Source: Candidatus Caccocola faecipullorum
GTDB taxonomy: Bacteria > Synergistota > Synergistia > Synergistales > Synergistaceae
Direction of reading: 5' to 3'
DNA length: 7,428 bases
Assembly: GCA_018716365.1 (NCBI GenBank)
Contig: DVKA01000141.1
Location: 1 to 7,428 of the forward strand
Each line of letters begins with the position of its first letter. Position 1 is the first letter of the stretch. The notes beneath the pieces are model-generated. The model did not search any database, was not told where the DNA came from, and saw only the letters and a program-made list of their open reading frames with translations. Of the stretch, positions 1-6,825 are shown piece after piece. A program made the translations under genes and the position numbers.

Positions 1-419
1 GGGTGCTCGGCGGCGCGGGCTGGTGGTTCGTCGGCCTTCCGCATCCTGTCTTCTTCGGCTTCTGTATGTTCATGACGGCGATGATCCCCTTCGTCGGGAC
101 GCCGGCTATCTGGCTGCCGGGCTCATTCGCGCTGCTGCTTTCGAACGATATTAAGAACGGCGTCATCCTTCTGCTCTGGGGGCTGCTCGTCGTCAGCTCG
201 ATAGACAACGTCATCAAGCCCATGTTCATCTCCGAGGGCAGCAAGATACATATGCTGCTCGTATTCATCGGCCTCTTCGGCGGCCTTTACGCGTGGGGGT
301 TCATAGGCGTTTTCGTCGGCCCGCTGCTTCTGTCGCTGGGTATGTTTCTGCTTGATATTTATCACAGCATCGTCAAGAGCTCGGACTGGGATACTATTCT
401 GGAAAGCGACAAAAAATGA
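1..419 (+). CDS. AI-2E family (UPF0118) membrane transporter, C-terminal part
   Basis: The reading frame is open from the left edge, so the N-terminus is missing; the GTG at position 3 is most likely an internal valine. About 138 residues are visible of a family normally near 340-360. Seen: a run of hydrophobic segments, a Pro-Phe-Val-Gly-Thr-Pro stretch near visible residues 29-34, the polar core Ile-Asp-Asn-Val-Ile-Lys-Pro near 67-73, and a Gly-rich segment ending Gly-Val-Phe-Val-Gly-Pro-Leu. These match the conserved C-terminal half of PF01594. The protein is an inner-membrane permease. Family substrates vary: the autoinducer-2 export name comes from E. coli TqsA, and some members are reported as Na+/H+ antiporters, so no substrate is assigned. 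The stop overlaps the next start as ATGA (416-419), which suggests translational coupling in one operon. Confidence 0.88.
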   Translation, partial: VLGGAGWWFVGLPHPVFFGFCMFMTAMIPFVGTPAIWLPGSFALLLSNDIKNGVILLLWGLLVVSSIDNVIKPMFISEGSKIHMLLVFIGLFGGLYAWGFIGVFVGPLLLSLGMFLLDIYHSIVKSSDWDTILESDKK

Positions 420-1054
420 TCAGAATCTTCGCGGTCTCTGGATTCAAGAACAGCGGCAAGACGACGCTCTGCATGAAGCTGCTTGAAGAGCTGGGACGCC
501 TCGGCGTAAAGACCGGCTATATAAAACGGACTGCGGAGGAGGCGCTCTCTCCGCGAGCGACCGACACCGGGCGCGCGGCGGAGCTGGGCGTAAGCTCGGC
601 GCTGTGGGGCGCGGATGGCCTCAGGATTGAAAGCCCCGCGGCCAGCGTTACGCCCGATTACATAGTTTCGCGCTATTTCCCGGACGCAGAGATCGTGATA
701 GTCGAAGGCGGAAAATATCTCGACCTGCCGAAAATATGGGTCGAGAACGGCGAGCCGCGCCCGGAAAACGTCTCCGGCGTGTTTATGGTCTACGACAGAA
801 ACTCAGCGGGCGACGGCAAAATGGTCTTCGGCGCGGGCTGCGAGGCGGAGATGGCGCGGCGGCTCGCCGCGACAGTACGCGGCGGCTTTTACCGCAGCGC
901 GAAGGTCTATATAGGAGACAGGCCGCTGCCGGTGAAGGACTTCATCGCCGATTTTATCCGCGGGAGCGTGCTCGGTATGCTCGCGTCGCTGAAAGGCGGC
1001 GGCGACGCCTCGGAGGGCGTGCGCATATATATCGACGGAAAAATCAGGAAATAA
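416..1054 (+). CDS. MobB-like P-loop protein (molybdopterin-guanine dinucleotide biosynthesis protein B family)
   Basis: A 212-residue protein. Seen: a Walker A loop GFKNSGKT at residues 9-16 directly after the first beta strand, a hydrophobic strand ending IVIVEGGK at 93-100, and PKIWVE at 105-110. This order matches MobB, where the P-loop is followed by a Val-Glu-Gly strand and a Pro-Lys-Ile motif. MobB is a GTP-binding adaptor that assists MobA in making the molybdenum guanine dinucleotide cofactor in the cytoplasm. At 212 residues it is longer than the usual MobB of about 165-175. The extra C-terminus carries a compact motif, [15 protein letters not shown] (181-195), and ends in a short predicted strand (VRIYIDGK). 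No other molybdenum-cofactor gene is in the window. The start ATG lies in the stop of the upstream gene with only a weak GGAAAG upstream, so translation is probably coupled. A different role as a P-loop regulator or metallochaperone is possible. Confidence 0.72.
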   Translation: MIRIFAVSGFKNSGKTTLCMKLLEELGRLGVKTGYIKRTAEEALSPRATDTGRAAELGVSSALWGADGLRIESPAASVTPDYIVSRYFPDAEIVIVEGGKYLDLPKIWVENGEPRPENVSGVFMVYDRNSAGDGKMVFGAGCEAEMARRLAATVRGGFYRSAKVYIGDRPLPVKDFIADFIRGSVLGMLASLKGGGDASEGVRIYIDGKIRK

Positions 1055-1120
1055 GGCCCCATGTTTATGCAATATGGGAAACTCATCTAATTTTTATAGA
1101 TAACATTCAGCTTTTCGCAG

Positions 1121-1149
1121 TTGATAAAAACTTTCACGAACGATATAAT
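1121..1149 (+). promoter_or_regulatory. Sigma-70 promoter of the pyrophosphatase gene
   Basis: A -35 box TTGATA (1121-1126, 5 of 6 to TTGACA) is separated by exactly 17 bp from a perfect -10 box TATAAT (1144-1149). The stretch upstream (about 1088-1110) is A/T-rich in an otherwise G+C-rich sequence, as an UP element would be. The predicted transcription start is about 1156, giving a leader near 54 nt. This is the strongest promoter-like match in the window and suggests high constitutive expression. Confidence 0.85.
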
Positions 1150-1155
1150 TATTTA

Positions 1156-1176
1156 CCGGCTCATGACGGAGCCAGG
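1156..1176 (+). promoter_or_regulatory. Possible 5'-leader hairpin of the pyrophosphatase mRNA
   Basis: GGCTC (1158-1162) and GAGCC (1169-1173) form a perfect 5-bp stem around the 6-nt loop ATGACG. The flanking CC (1156-1157) and GG (1175-1176) could extend it across a bulged A. It sits at the predicted mRNA 5' end, so it would place a stem-loop at the very start of the message, a position that can slow 5' decay. There is no U-tract, so it is not a terminator. The stem is short and may be chance. Confidence 0.35.
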
Positions 1177-1209
1177 CATAATAAAATCCTTCAAGGGGGC
1201 AATTCAGCG

Positions 1210-3168
1210 ATGAATATGCTGTTGTTAACGGGAGTGGTCGGAGCGCTGGCGCTTGGATACGCGGCAGTGGCTTCCGGCAAGATCGGCGCGTTTAAGGTAG
1301 ACCACGCGCGAGTGAACGAACTGTCCGGCATCATCCAGGGAGGGGCTATGGCCTTCCTTTACAGAGAATACAAAGCCCTGGTCCCATTTGTAATCGTAGT
1401 CGGCGCGCTTCTCGCATGGAAGATAAACCCGCAGAGCGCCGTCTGCTTCGTATGCGGAGCCGTATGCAGCGCCCTCACGGGCTACGTCGGAATGAGGGTC
1501 GCCACCAAGTCGAACGGTAAGACCGCCTTCGCGGCTACGCACGGCATGAACGACGCGCTCAAGATAGCCTTCACCGGCGGCAGCGTCATGGGCATGACCG
1601 TCGTAGGCGTCGGACTCCTCGGCGTAGTCGTCATGTACTTCATCTTCAACGACGCCAACATCGTCACCGCCTTCGGCTTCGGAGCCAGCTCCATAGCGCT
1701 CTTCGCCCGTGTCGGCGGCGGTATCTATACGAAGGCCGCGGACGTAGGCGCAGACCTCGTCGGTAAAGTCGAAGCCGGTATCCCCGAAGACGACCCGCGC
1801 AACCCCGCCGTCATAGCCGACAACGTCGGAGACAACGTCGGCGACATCGCCGGTATGGGAGCCGACCTCTTTGAATCCTACGTCAACTCGATAATAGCCG
1901 CTATGGCCATCGGAGCCCTCGTCATGGATCAGGGCGGAGTCATTTACCCGCTTCTCCTCTCCGCGATAGGAATCATCGCCTCCATACTCGGCACATTCTT
2001 CGTCAGAGTCAAGGAAGGCGGAGACCCTGCGAAGGCTCTCAGAATAGGTCTCGGCTCGACCGGCCTCTTTATGATAATCGGCGCCTACTTCCTTACCAAC
2101 TGGATGTTCGGCGACCTCACCCTCTTCTTCGCGGTCATATCCGGCGTTATCTGCGGACTTCTCATCGGAGCCGCAACTGAGTACTACACCTCCGGCGACT
2201 ACGGCAGCGTCAAGGAAATCGCCGCCGCCTCCGAGACCGGAGCCGCTACCAACATCCTCGCCGGACTCGGCGTCGGAATGAAATCCACCGCTATCCCGGT
2301 AATCCTCGTCTGCATTGCGACGCTGGCCGGTTACCAGTTCGGCGGCCTCTACGGCATCGCCTGCTCCGCGGTTGGAATGCTCGCCATCACCGGTATGGCC
2401 CTTTCGGTCGACGCTTACGGACCGATCGCGGACAACGCGGGCGGTATCGCCGAAATGGCGGAACTTCCGCATGAAGTAAGAAACATCACCGACAACCTCG
2501 ACGCGGTAGGCAACACCACGGCCGCAGTCGGCAAAGGCCTCGCCATCGGATCGGCGGCTCTTACGGCTCTCGCCCTCTTCGTCGCCTACGCCGAAGCTAC
2601 GAACCTCACCACGATAGACCTTAAAGACCCGAAGGTCATGGTTGGCCTCTTCATCGGAGGACTTCTGCCCTTCCTCTTCAGCGCGCTCTCGATACAGGCT
2701 GTAAGCCGCGCGGCTGAGAAAATGATAGAAGAAGTCCGCCGCCAGTTCAGAGAGATCCCCGGCATAATGGAAGGCACCGGACGTCCTGAATACGAGCGCT
2801 GCGTAGACATCTCCACCGCCGCGGCTCTCAGAGAAATGATAGTTCCCGGCCTTATGGCGGTTCTCGTTCCCGTCATCGTCGGACTTGCGCTCGGCGCTCC
2901 TGCGCTCGGCGGACTTCTCGGCGGTTCCATCGTCACCGGCGTCATGATGGCTATCTTCATGTCCAACTCCGGCGGCGCGTGGGACAACGGCAAGAAATAC
3001 ATTGAAAGCGGCAACTTCGGCGGCAAGGGTACCCCGGCTCACGCGGCCGCGGTAGTCGGCGACACGGTCGGCGACCCCTTCAAAGATACGGCCGGACCGA
3101 GCCTCAACATCCTCATCAAGCTCATGTCCGTCGTCGCCACAGTTCTCGCTCCGCTTTTCGCGTTATAA
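1210..3168 (+). CDS. hppA: Membrane-integral ion-pumping pyrophosphatase, probably K+-dependent and Na+-type
   Basis: Hydrolyses PPi and couples it to cation export across the inner membrane. The start is ATG 1210, with AAGGGGG at 1193-1199 and 10 nt spacing. The frame is open upstream to 736, but that part is not protein-like and overlaps the MobB-like gene. The product is 652 residues, normal for bacterial members (usually about 16 membrane helices). Seen: the substrate motif [16 protein letters not shown] (173-188), a first acidic motif with D204, D208 and D212, a second with D618, D622 and D626, and the GNTT loop at 434-437. In this family, Ala at the residue after GNTT (A438) with Gly three residues later (G441) marks K+-dependent enzymes. 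Glu in LFESY (E222), rather than four residues later, marks Na+-type pumps. A dual Na+/H+ pump cannot be excluded. The gene is monocistronic by position, between its own promoter and a terminator. Codons lean to GCC, CTC, GTC and GGA, unlike its neighbours, consistent with high expression. Confidence 0.96.
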   Translation: MNMLLLTGVVGALALGYAAVASGKIGAFKVDHARVNELSGIIQGGAMAFLYREYKALVPFVIVVGALLAWKINPQSAVCFVCGAVCSALTGYVGMRVATKSNGKTAFAATHGMNDALKIAFTGGSVMGMTVVGVGLLGVVVMYFIFNDANIVTAFGFGASSIALFARVGGGIYTKAADVGADLVGKVEAGIPEDDPRNPAVIADNVGDNVGDIAGMGADLFESYVNSIIAAMAIGALVMDQGGVIYPLLLSAIGIIASILGTFFVRVKEGGDPAKALRIGLGSTGLFMIIGAYFLTNWMFGDLTLFFAVISGVICGLLIGAATEYYTSGDYGSVKEIAAASETGAATNILAGLGVGMKSTAIPVILVCIATLAGYQFGGLYGIACSAVGMLAITGMALSVDAYGPIADNAGGIAEMAELPHEVRNITDNLDAVGNTTAAVGKGLAIGSAALTALALFVAYAEATNLTTIDLKDPKVMVGLFIGGLLPFLFSALSIQAVSRAAEKMIEEVRRQFREIPGIMEGTGRPEYERCVDISTAAALREMIVPGLMAVLVPVIVGLALGAPALGGLLGGSIVTGVMMAIFMSNSGGAWDNGKKYIESGNFGGKGTPAHAAAVVGDTVGDPFKDTAGPSLNILIKLMSVVATVLAPLFAL

Positions 3169-3193
3169 TTTCTGCCACAAATAAAGCGGAATC

Positions 3194-3202
3194 TGTGATA
3201 AT
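3194..3202 (+). promoter_or_regulatory. Possible extended -10 promoter for dnaG-rpoD
   Basis: TGT followed by GATAAT (3197-3202) fits an extended -10 element (TGn plus 5 of 6 to TATAAT). The best -35 at 17 bp spacing, GCCACA (3174-3179), matches only 3 of 6. I see no better promoter between the pyrophosphatase stop and dnaG. The predicted start would be near 3209, so the mRNA would begin almost exactly at the hairpin 3210-3234. The alternative is that dnaG is reached by read-through from the upstream gene. Confidence 0.4.
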
Positions 3203-3203
3203 T

Positions 3204-3248
3204 AAAATTAGAGGGAGAGTAAAGCTCTCCCTCTGATTTTCTTGTTTT
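3204..3248 (+). terminator. Intrinsic terminator after the pyrophosphatase gene
   Basis: AGAGGGAGAG (3210-3219) pairs perfectly with CTCTCCCTCT (3225-3234) around a 5-nt loop. The flanking A-rich (3204-3208) and T-rich (3236-3240) arms can lengthen the stem to about 16 bp across one G-T wobble. A T-rich run follows to 3248. The A/T arms on both sides would allow it to act in either direction, although no gene on the - strand faces it. It lies 20 nt before the dnaG start, so it may also limit read-through into dnaG. Confidence 0.85.
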
Positions 3249-3268
3249 CAGACAATGGGGGCTGGACT

Positions 3269-5029
3269 ATGGCGTCGGACAACGTCCGCGAAATAAAATC
3301 AAGGCTCGACATAGTCGAGGTCATATCCGAATACGTCCAGCTCAAAAAGAAGGGGCAGACCTATTGGGGGTGCTGTCCTTTTCATAATGAAAAGACGCCG
3401 TCGTTCTCCGTGTCGCCGGAGCGGCAGACATTTCACTGCTTCGGCTGCGGCAAGGGCGGGGACGTTTTTTCGTTCGTCATGGAGAAAGAGCACCTCGAAT
3501 TCCGCGAAGCTCTCGAGCGCCTAGCGGAGAAGGCTGGCGTCACGCTGTCGAGCCGCCCCGGAAGCGGAGCGCCGCGCGGAAACTCAGACGCCAACAAGGC
3601 GGCGCTCGAATTTTTCATGGAATCGATGAAAGCTCCTGAAGGCGAGGCGGCGAGAAAATATCTGGAACGCCGTTCAATAACTCAGGCCGACGCCGCGTGT
3701 TTTGAAATAGGCTGGGCCCCGACCTCGTGGGATTCTCTTACGAGATACCTGAGACGCAGGGGAATCTCCGAAGAACAGGCGGTCGAAGGCGGCTTGGCGC
3801 TGCCGGGACGAAACGGCGGCTGCTACGACCGTTTCCGCGGCAGGGTGATGTTCCCGATATACAACATGACGGGGCGCATCGTCGGCTTCGGCGGGCGAAT
3901 CCTCGACGGCGACGGCGCGAAGTACCTGAACAGCCCGGAAAGCCGCGTATTCAACAAAAGGCACAACCTTTACCTGCTGAACAAGGCGAAGGCGGAGATA
4001 GCCTCGAAAGGATGCGCGATACTCGTAGAAGGCTACATGGACGCGATCCGCGCGCACCTTTGCGGTTACGCGAACACGGTCGCCTCGCTCGGCACGGCGC
4101 TCACATCCGTGCAGGCCTCTCTCATAAAAAGGATGACGGGACTGTGCTATGTGTGTTATGATTCTGATTCTGCGGGCGAAGAAGCCGCGCTCCGCGCCAT
4201 GTACATACTTCAGGCGGAGGGCGTGACCGCGAAGCGCGTCGTATGGCGCGGCGGCAAAGACCCGGACGAGCTGCTTCTTCTGCCGGACGGGCGCGAGCTC
4301 TTTGAAAAAGCGATAGAATCAGCGCTGCCTCTGCCGCTGTACCATGTGAGGCTCAGGGGCGAGGCGCTGAAAGATCCGCTGCGGGCTCCCGCGGCGCGCA
4401 GGGATTTGTTTGAAGGCTTGGCGTCTCTCTCGGTTTTCGACGTCGCGCCATATGCGGACGAAATCAGCGAGAAGCTCGGTCTCTTCCCGCACGAGCTGAA
4501 AGCGCTCATTGACGCGCAGAGAAAGGCGGAAAGCCGGCCGGAGCGCCGCGTCGAAGCGGCGCAGCCGGATGCGGCGGCACAGCCGGAAATCCCAGAAGAC
4601 GCGGAAGTTTACGGCGACGACCTTGAATATATGGTATGCAGCCTGCTCTGGAGCGACGAGGAAATGCGCTCCTCGTGCCCTCTCGGCAATATCGCGCTTT
4701 ATATGTCGGACGAGTCTGTTCGCGCGATCATATACGCGCTGATGTCGGGCGACGAGCCGGAGGCGCTTGAACGGCGCTGGCAGCAGATGAACGACGAAAA
4801 AGGAATGAGGATAATCGCGAGGGGGAACGGCCTGCTCGCGCGCGAAGGAATCACGCCGGAGACGGCGGGCAAATTGATTGAAGAACTCAGGAAAAATTTT
4901 ATAAGAAAGCACGTTCAGCCTATTCTTATGAAAATAAAGAACGGCAGCATCACCGATGCCGAAGACGAAGAATATAAAAAATATCTGCAATATACGAAAT
5001 TACTAAAAGGAGGGAACATAAAGGCATGA
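3269..5029 (+). CDS. dnaG: DNA primase DnaG
   Basis: Synthesises the RNA primers for leading- and lagging-strand replication and works with the replicative helicase. The start is ATG 3269, behind a G5 run (3257-3261) at 7 nt spacing. A TTG at 3242 is in frame, but its extra 9 residues do not look like DnaG and lie in the terminator tail. The 586-residue product is typical. Seen: an N-terminal CHC2 zinc domain with C36, H39, C57 and C60; a catalytic core with conserved [10 protein letters not shown] (188-197) and a KYLNSPES segment (218-225); a TOPRIM domain with E254 and D258 in VEGYMD, GTAL at 275-278, and D298 and D300 in YDSDSAG; and KDPDE at 330-334. An Ala/Pro/Glu-rich linker (about 420-445) leads to a helical C-terminal domain, the expected helicase-binding region. 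The stop overlaps the rpoD start as ATGA. The last 150 bp are notably A/T-rich. Confidence 0.97.
   Translation: MASDNVREIKSRLDIVEVISEYVQLKKKGQTYWGCCPFHNEKTPSFSVSPERQTFHCFGCGKGGDVFSFVMEKEHLEFREALERLAEKAGVTLSSRPGSGAPRGNSDANKAALEFFMESMKAPEGEAARKYLERRSITQADAACFEIGWAPTSWDSLTRYLRRRGISEEQAVEGGLALPGRNGGCYDRFRGRVMFPIYNMTGRIVGFGGRILDGDGAKYLNSPESRVFNKRHNLYLLNKAKAEIASKGCAILVEGYMDAIRAHLCGYANTVASLGTALTSVQASLIKRMTGLCYVCYDSDSAGEEAALRAMYILQAEGVTAKRVVWRGGKDPDELLLLPDGRELFEKAIESALPLPLYHVRLRGEALKDPLRAPAARRDLFEGLASLSVFDVAPYADEISEKLGLFPHELKALIDAQRKAESRPERRVEAAQPDAAAQPEIPEDAEVYGDDLEYMVCSLLWSDEEMRSSCPLGNIALYMSDESVRAIIYALMSGDEPEALERRWQQMNDEKGMRIIARGNGLLAREGITPETAGKLIEELRKNFIRKHVQPILMKIKNGSITDAEDEEYKKYLQYTKLLKGGNIKA
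4874..4902 (+). promoter_or_regulatory. Possible weak internal promoter for rpoD inside dnaG
   Basis: TTGATT (4874-4879, 4 of 6) and TTTTAT (4897-4902, 4 of 6) are spaced 17 bp apart in the A/T-rich 3' end of dnaG, about 125 bp before rpoD. Internal promoters at this place are known in E. coli and Bacillus subtilis. The match is poor and A/T-rich sequence yields such hits by chance. Confidence 0.2.
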
Positions 5030-6360
5030 AGAAAACAAAGAAAAAAACAGAAGAAACAATGCCGGAAGAAAAGTCCCCTATCACAGACGCTGCGGGCGGC
5101 GCGGAAGCGCCGCAGGAGGGCGACCCCGCGGACGGCGGCTACCCTGACGAGATGGTGATGGAGAAGCTGGACCCAGTCGAAGACGACTCGGACCTGCTCA
5201 ACGTCATGGAGCCTCTCGACGACGAAGAAGACGAAGATTCGGGCGGCGCGTCTGGAGACGACCAGGACGGGACTGATTACAGCGCGTACATAGACAACGT
5301 GCGCGACCTGCTCCACGAAGGGCGCGAAAAGGGTTTCGTCACCTACGAGGATATAGAAAAGAAAATGCCGAAGGATTTCCTGACGGCGGACATCCTCGAC
5401 AATATATACATGAACCTCATGGAGCTCGGCGTCGACGTTATCGACGAGCCGAAGACGAAGGTCGACCCATCGGAGGGCGAGACTGTCCTAGCCTCCTCCG
5501 GCGCGGACGATATGGGCGACCTCGAAGACCTGCCGCTTTCCGACCCCGTGCGCATGTACCTGCGCGAGATAGGCAAGATTCCGCTTCTGACCTCGGAGGA
5601 CGAAGTCAAGCTCGCGAAGGGGGTAGAGGCGGGCGACGCGTCGTGCAAGGACGCCCTCGTCGAGGCCAACCTTCGCCTCGTCGTCAGCATTGCGAAAAAA
5701 TACATTGGACGCGGAATGCTCTTCCTCGACCTGATACAGGAGGGCAACCTCGGACTCATCCGCGCGGTGGAGAAGTTCGACTACCACAAGGGATACAAGT
5801 TCAGCACCTACGCTACGTGGTGGATCCGCCAGGCCATAACGCGCGCCATCGCGGACCAGGCACGCACGATACGCATCCCGGTCCACATGGTTGAGACCAT
5901 CAACAAGCTCATCCGCGTCTCGCGCCAGCTCGTGCAGAAGCTCGGACGCGAACCGACAGCCGAAGAAATCGCGGCCGGCATGGAAATCCCCTCCGACAGG
6001 GTAGAGGAGATACAGCGCATCGCGCAGGAACCCGTCTCGCTCGAAACGCCTATCGGAGAGGAAGAGGACAGCCAGCTCGGAGACTTCCTCGAAGACAAGG
6101 ACCTGCCGAGTCCCGAAGAGGCGGCGGCGAGCCAGATACTCCGCGAGCAGCTCGACGAGATGCTCGACGACCTCACCGACAGAGAGCGCGAGGTGCTGCG
6201 CCTGCGCTTCGGCCTCGAGGACGGACATGCCCATACCCTCGAAGAGGTTGGGCGCCGCTTCGGCGTAACGAGGGAACGCATAAGGCAGATAGAGGCGAAG
6301 GCGCTGCGCAAGCTGCGCCACCCGAGCCGCAGCAAAAAGCTGAAGGATTTCCTCGAATAG
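5026..6360 (+). CDS. rpoD: Primary (housekeeping) RNA polymerase sigma factor RpoD/SigA
   Basis: Directs core RNA polymerase to -35/-10 promoters of most genes. A 444-residue group 1 sigma factor. Seen: a Lys-rich start followed by a very acidic, low-complexity stretch to about residue 83; a region 1.1-like domain (about 85-140); region 1.2 from [12 protein letters not shown] (172-183); region 2 with [12 protein letters not shown] (215-226) and the 2.3-2.4 block [12 protein letters not shown] (262-273), in which Q269 and T272 correspond to the -10-reading residues of E. coli sigma-70; region 3 (about 290-365); and region 4 with the helix-turn-helix [20 protein letters not shown] (414-433), including the -35-reading R416, E417 and R420. 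The presence of region 1.1 and full 2.4/4.2 identity argue for the primary rather than an alternative sigma. A strong AGGAGG (5008-5013) lies 12 nt before the ATG, slightly far, and the start also overlaps the dnaG stop, so translation is probably coupled. Confidence 0.98.
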   Translation: MKKTKKKTEETMPEEKSPITDAAGGAEAPQEGDPADGGYPDEMVMEKLDPVEDDSDLLNVMEPLDDEEDEDSGGASGDDQDGTDYSAYIDNVRDLLHEGREKGFVTYEDIEKKMPKDFLTADILDNIYMNLMELGVDVIDEPKTKVDPSEGETVLASSGADDMGDLEDLPLSDPVRMYLREIGKIPLLTSEDEVKLAKGVEAGDASCKDALVEANLRLVVSIAKKYIGRGMLFLDLIQEGNLGLIRAVEKFDYHKGYKFSTYATWWIRQAITRAIADQARTIRIPVHMVETINKLIRVSRQLVQKLGREPTAEEIAAGMEIPSDRVEEIQRIAQEPVSLETPIGEEEDSQLGDFLEDKDLPSPEEAAASQILREQLDEMLDDLTDREREVLRLRFGLEDGHAHTLEEVGRRFGVTRERIRQIEAKALRKLRHPSRSKKLKDFLE

Positions 6361-6367
6361 TATAACT

Positions 6368-6400
6368 ACACCCGGCACAGCCGGGTGTTTCTTTGTTTTT
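6368..6400 (+). terminator. Intrinsic terminator of the dnaG-rpoD operon
   Basis: ACACCCGGC (6368-6376) pairs perfectly with GCCGGGTGT (6380-6388) around a 3-nt loop ACA. It is followed at once by a T-rich tract (6389-6400, nine or more T). It begins 7 nt after the rpoD stop and is the canonical Rho-independent form. Confidence 0.94.
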
Positions 6401-6415
6401 GCGGATTACATTTTA

Positions 6416-6444
6416 TTGCGCTTAAAGTTGATAAGCATTATACT
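6416..6444 (+). promoter_or_regulatory. Probable promoter of the S4 gene and rex
   Basis: A -10 box TATACT (6439-6444, 5 of 6) has a weak -35 TTGCGC (6416-6421, 3 of 6) at 17 bp. The predicted start is near 6451, giving a leader of only about 20 nt, just enough for the ribosome binding site. A promoter is expected here because a strong terminator ends 15 nt upstream. TTGATA at 6428-6433 resembles a -35 box but has no -10 at the right distance. Confidence 0.5.
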
Positions 6445-6456
6445 TTTTTACATTGC

Positions 6457-6462
6457 GGAGGT
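6457..6462 (+). promoter_or_regulatory. Ribosome binding site that fixes a TTG start
   Basis: GGAGGT lies 7 nt before TTG 6470. The in-frame alternatives are a GTG at 6461 that overlaps this site and an upstream start at 6416 that lies in the promoter, so both are excluded. The resulting N-terminus, MRLDKFLK, is the conserved start of this family. Confidence 0.88.
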
Positions 6463-6469
6463 GGACGGT

Positions 6470-6742
6470 TTGAGGCTGGACAAATTCTTAAAGCTTTCGC
6501 GCCTTGTGAAGCGCCGGACCGTGGCGCAGGAAATGGCGGAAATAGGAGCCGTCCGGCTCAACGGGCGGCAGTGCAAGCCCTCCGCGGAGGTGCGCGGCGG
6601 AGACACCGTAGAGGTCGCCTACCCTCGCCGCGTGCTGAGCGTCAAGGTCGAAAACGCCGACGAAGCGGCGCTCAAGCGCGGCGCCGCGGCCTATTCCGTT
6701 ATAGAAGAAAAACAGGTCAGCCAGGACGAAAAGCCCTGGTGA
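6470..6742 (+). CDS. rqcP: Small S4-domain RNA-binding protein, RqcP/YabO-like (Hsp15-related)
   Basis: A 90-residue protein starting at TTG. Seen: an S4 RNA-binding fold over residues 1-60, with MRLDKFLKLSRLVKRRT at the N-terminus, a Gly-x-Val-x-Leu-Asn-Gly strand-turn near 26-32, and GGDTVEV near 43-49; then a short basic and acidic tail. The size and N-terminus closely resemble B. subtilis RqcP (YabO), which binds the 50S subunit and helps RqcH add alanine tails to stalled nascent chains. R2, D4 and R16, in the face RqcP uses to contact rRNA and tRNA, are all present. The related E. coli Hsp15 is longer and recycles 50S subunits carrying nascent chains. No RqcH gene is in view, so the exact role is inferred by family. 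It probably shares a transcript with rex, 79 nt downstream with no terminator between. Confidence 0.85.
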   Translation: MRLDKFLKLSRLVKRRTVAQEMAEIGAVRLNGRQCKPSAEVRGGDTVEVAYPRRVLSVKVENADEAALKRGAAAYSVIEEKQVSQDEKPW

Positions 6743-6768
6743 TCCATCAATAAAAGCTTTGGCGAAAC

Positions 6769-6825
6769 ATGGCGGCGCGCGCATCGCGGAGCCGCCGGAC
6801 GAAGGAGGACGAGCGTTCGTTATGA
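6769..6825 (+). CDS. Possible 18-codon leader ORF overlapping the rex start
   Basis: ATG 6769 opens an 18-codon frame rich in Arg and other charged residues (MAARASRSRRTKEDERSL). It ends in TGA 6823-6825, which overlaps the rex ATG (6822) as ATGA. No ribosome binding site is clear before its start. Such a layout could couple rex translation to the leader, and the rex ribosome binding site is itself poorly spaced. A frame this short in G+C-rich DNA may well be chance, and no homologue is recognised. Confidence 0.22.
   Translation: MAARASRSRRTKEDERSL
6802..6808 (+). promoter_or_regulatory. rex: Ribosome binding site of rex, with long spacing
   Basis: AAGGAGG is a near-perfect Shine-Dalgarno, but it ends 13 nt before ATG 6822, against the usual 5-9. 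There is no alternative start codon in frame between the two, and the Rex N-terminus is complete from 6822. The start is therefore kept despite the spacing. Confidence 0.7.

Noticed and set aside
1058..1078. CCCAT/ATGGG inverted repeat after the MobB-like gene as a terminator
   Set aside because: Only 5 bp with an 11-nt loop, and the T-run lies about 10 nt downstream of the stem, so it is too weak to call.
1122..1139. Rex-operator-like half site (TTCACGA) in the spacer of the pyrophosphatase promoter
   Set aside because: Only the right half resembles the Rex consensus TTCACAA; the left half matches about 4 of 7 and dyad symmetry is poor.
736..1209. In-frame N-terminal extension of the pyrophosphatase
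   Set aside because: It overlaps the MobB-like gene out of frame, is Arg-rich and not protein-like, and crosses the promoter. The ribosome binding site and family start are at 1210.
1225..3042. A 605-codon open frame on the - strand opposite the pyrophosphatase gene
   Set aside because: It mirrors the strongly biased codons of the + strand gene. The product is a charged, low-complexity sequence with no recognisable domain, and the + strand protein is unmistakable.
5488..6378. 296-codon - strand frame opposite rpoD
   Set aside because: It is antisense to highly conserved sigma regions, has no recognisable domain, and begins within the terminator hairpin.
6385..6753. 122-codon + strand frame overlapping the S4 gene
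   Set aside because: It starts inside the rpoD terminator and reads the S4 gene out of frame, with an Arg/Gly-rich product; it is a shadow.
6771..6796. GGCGGC/GCCGCC hairpin between the S4 gene and rex
   Set aside because: There is no T-tract and the loop is 14 nt; such pairs are common in G+C-rich DNA. It does not look like a terminator.
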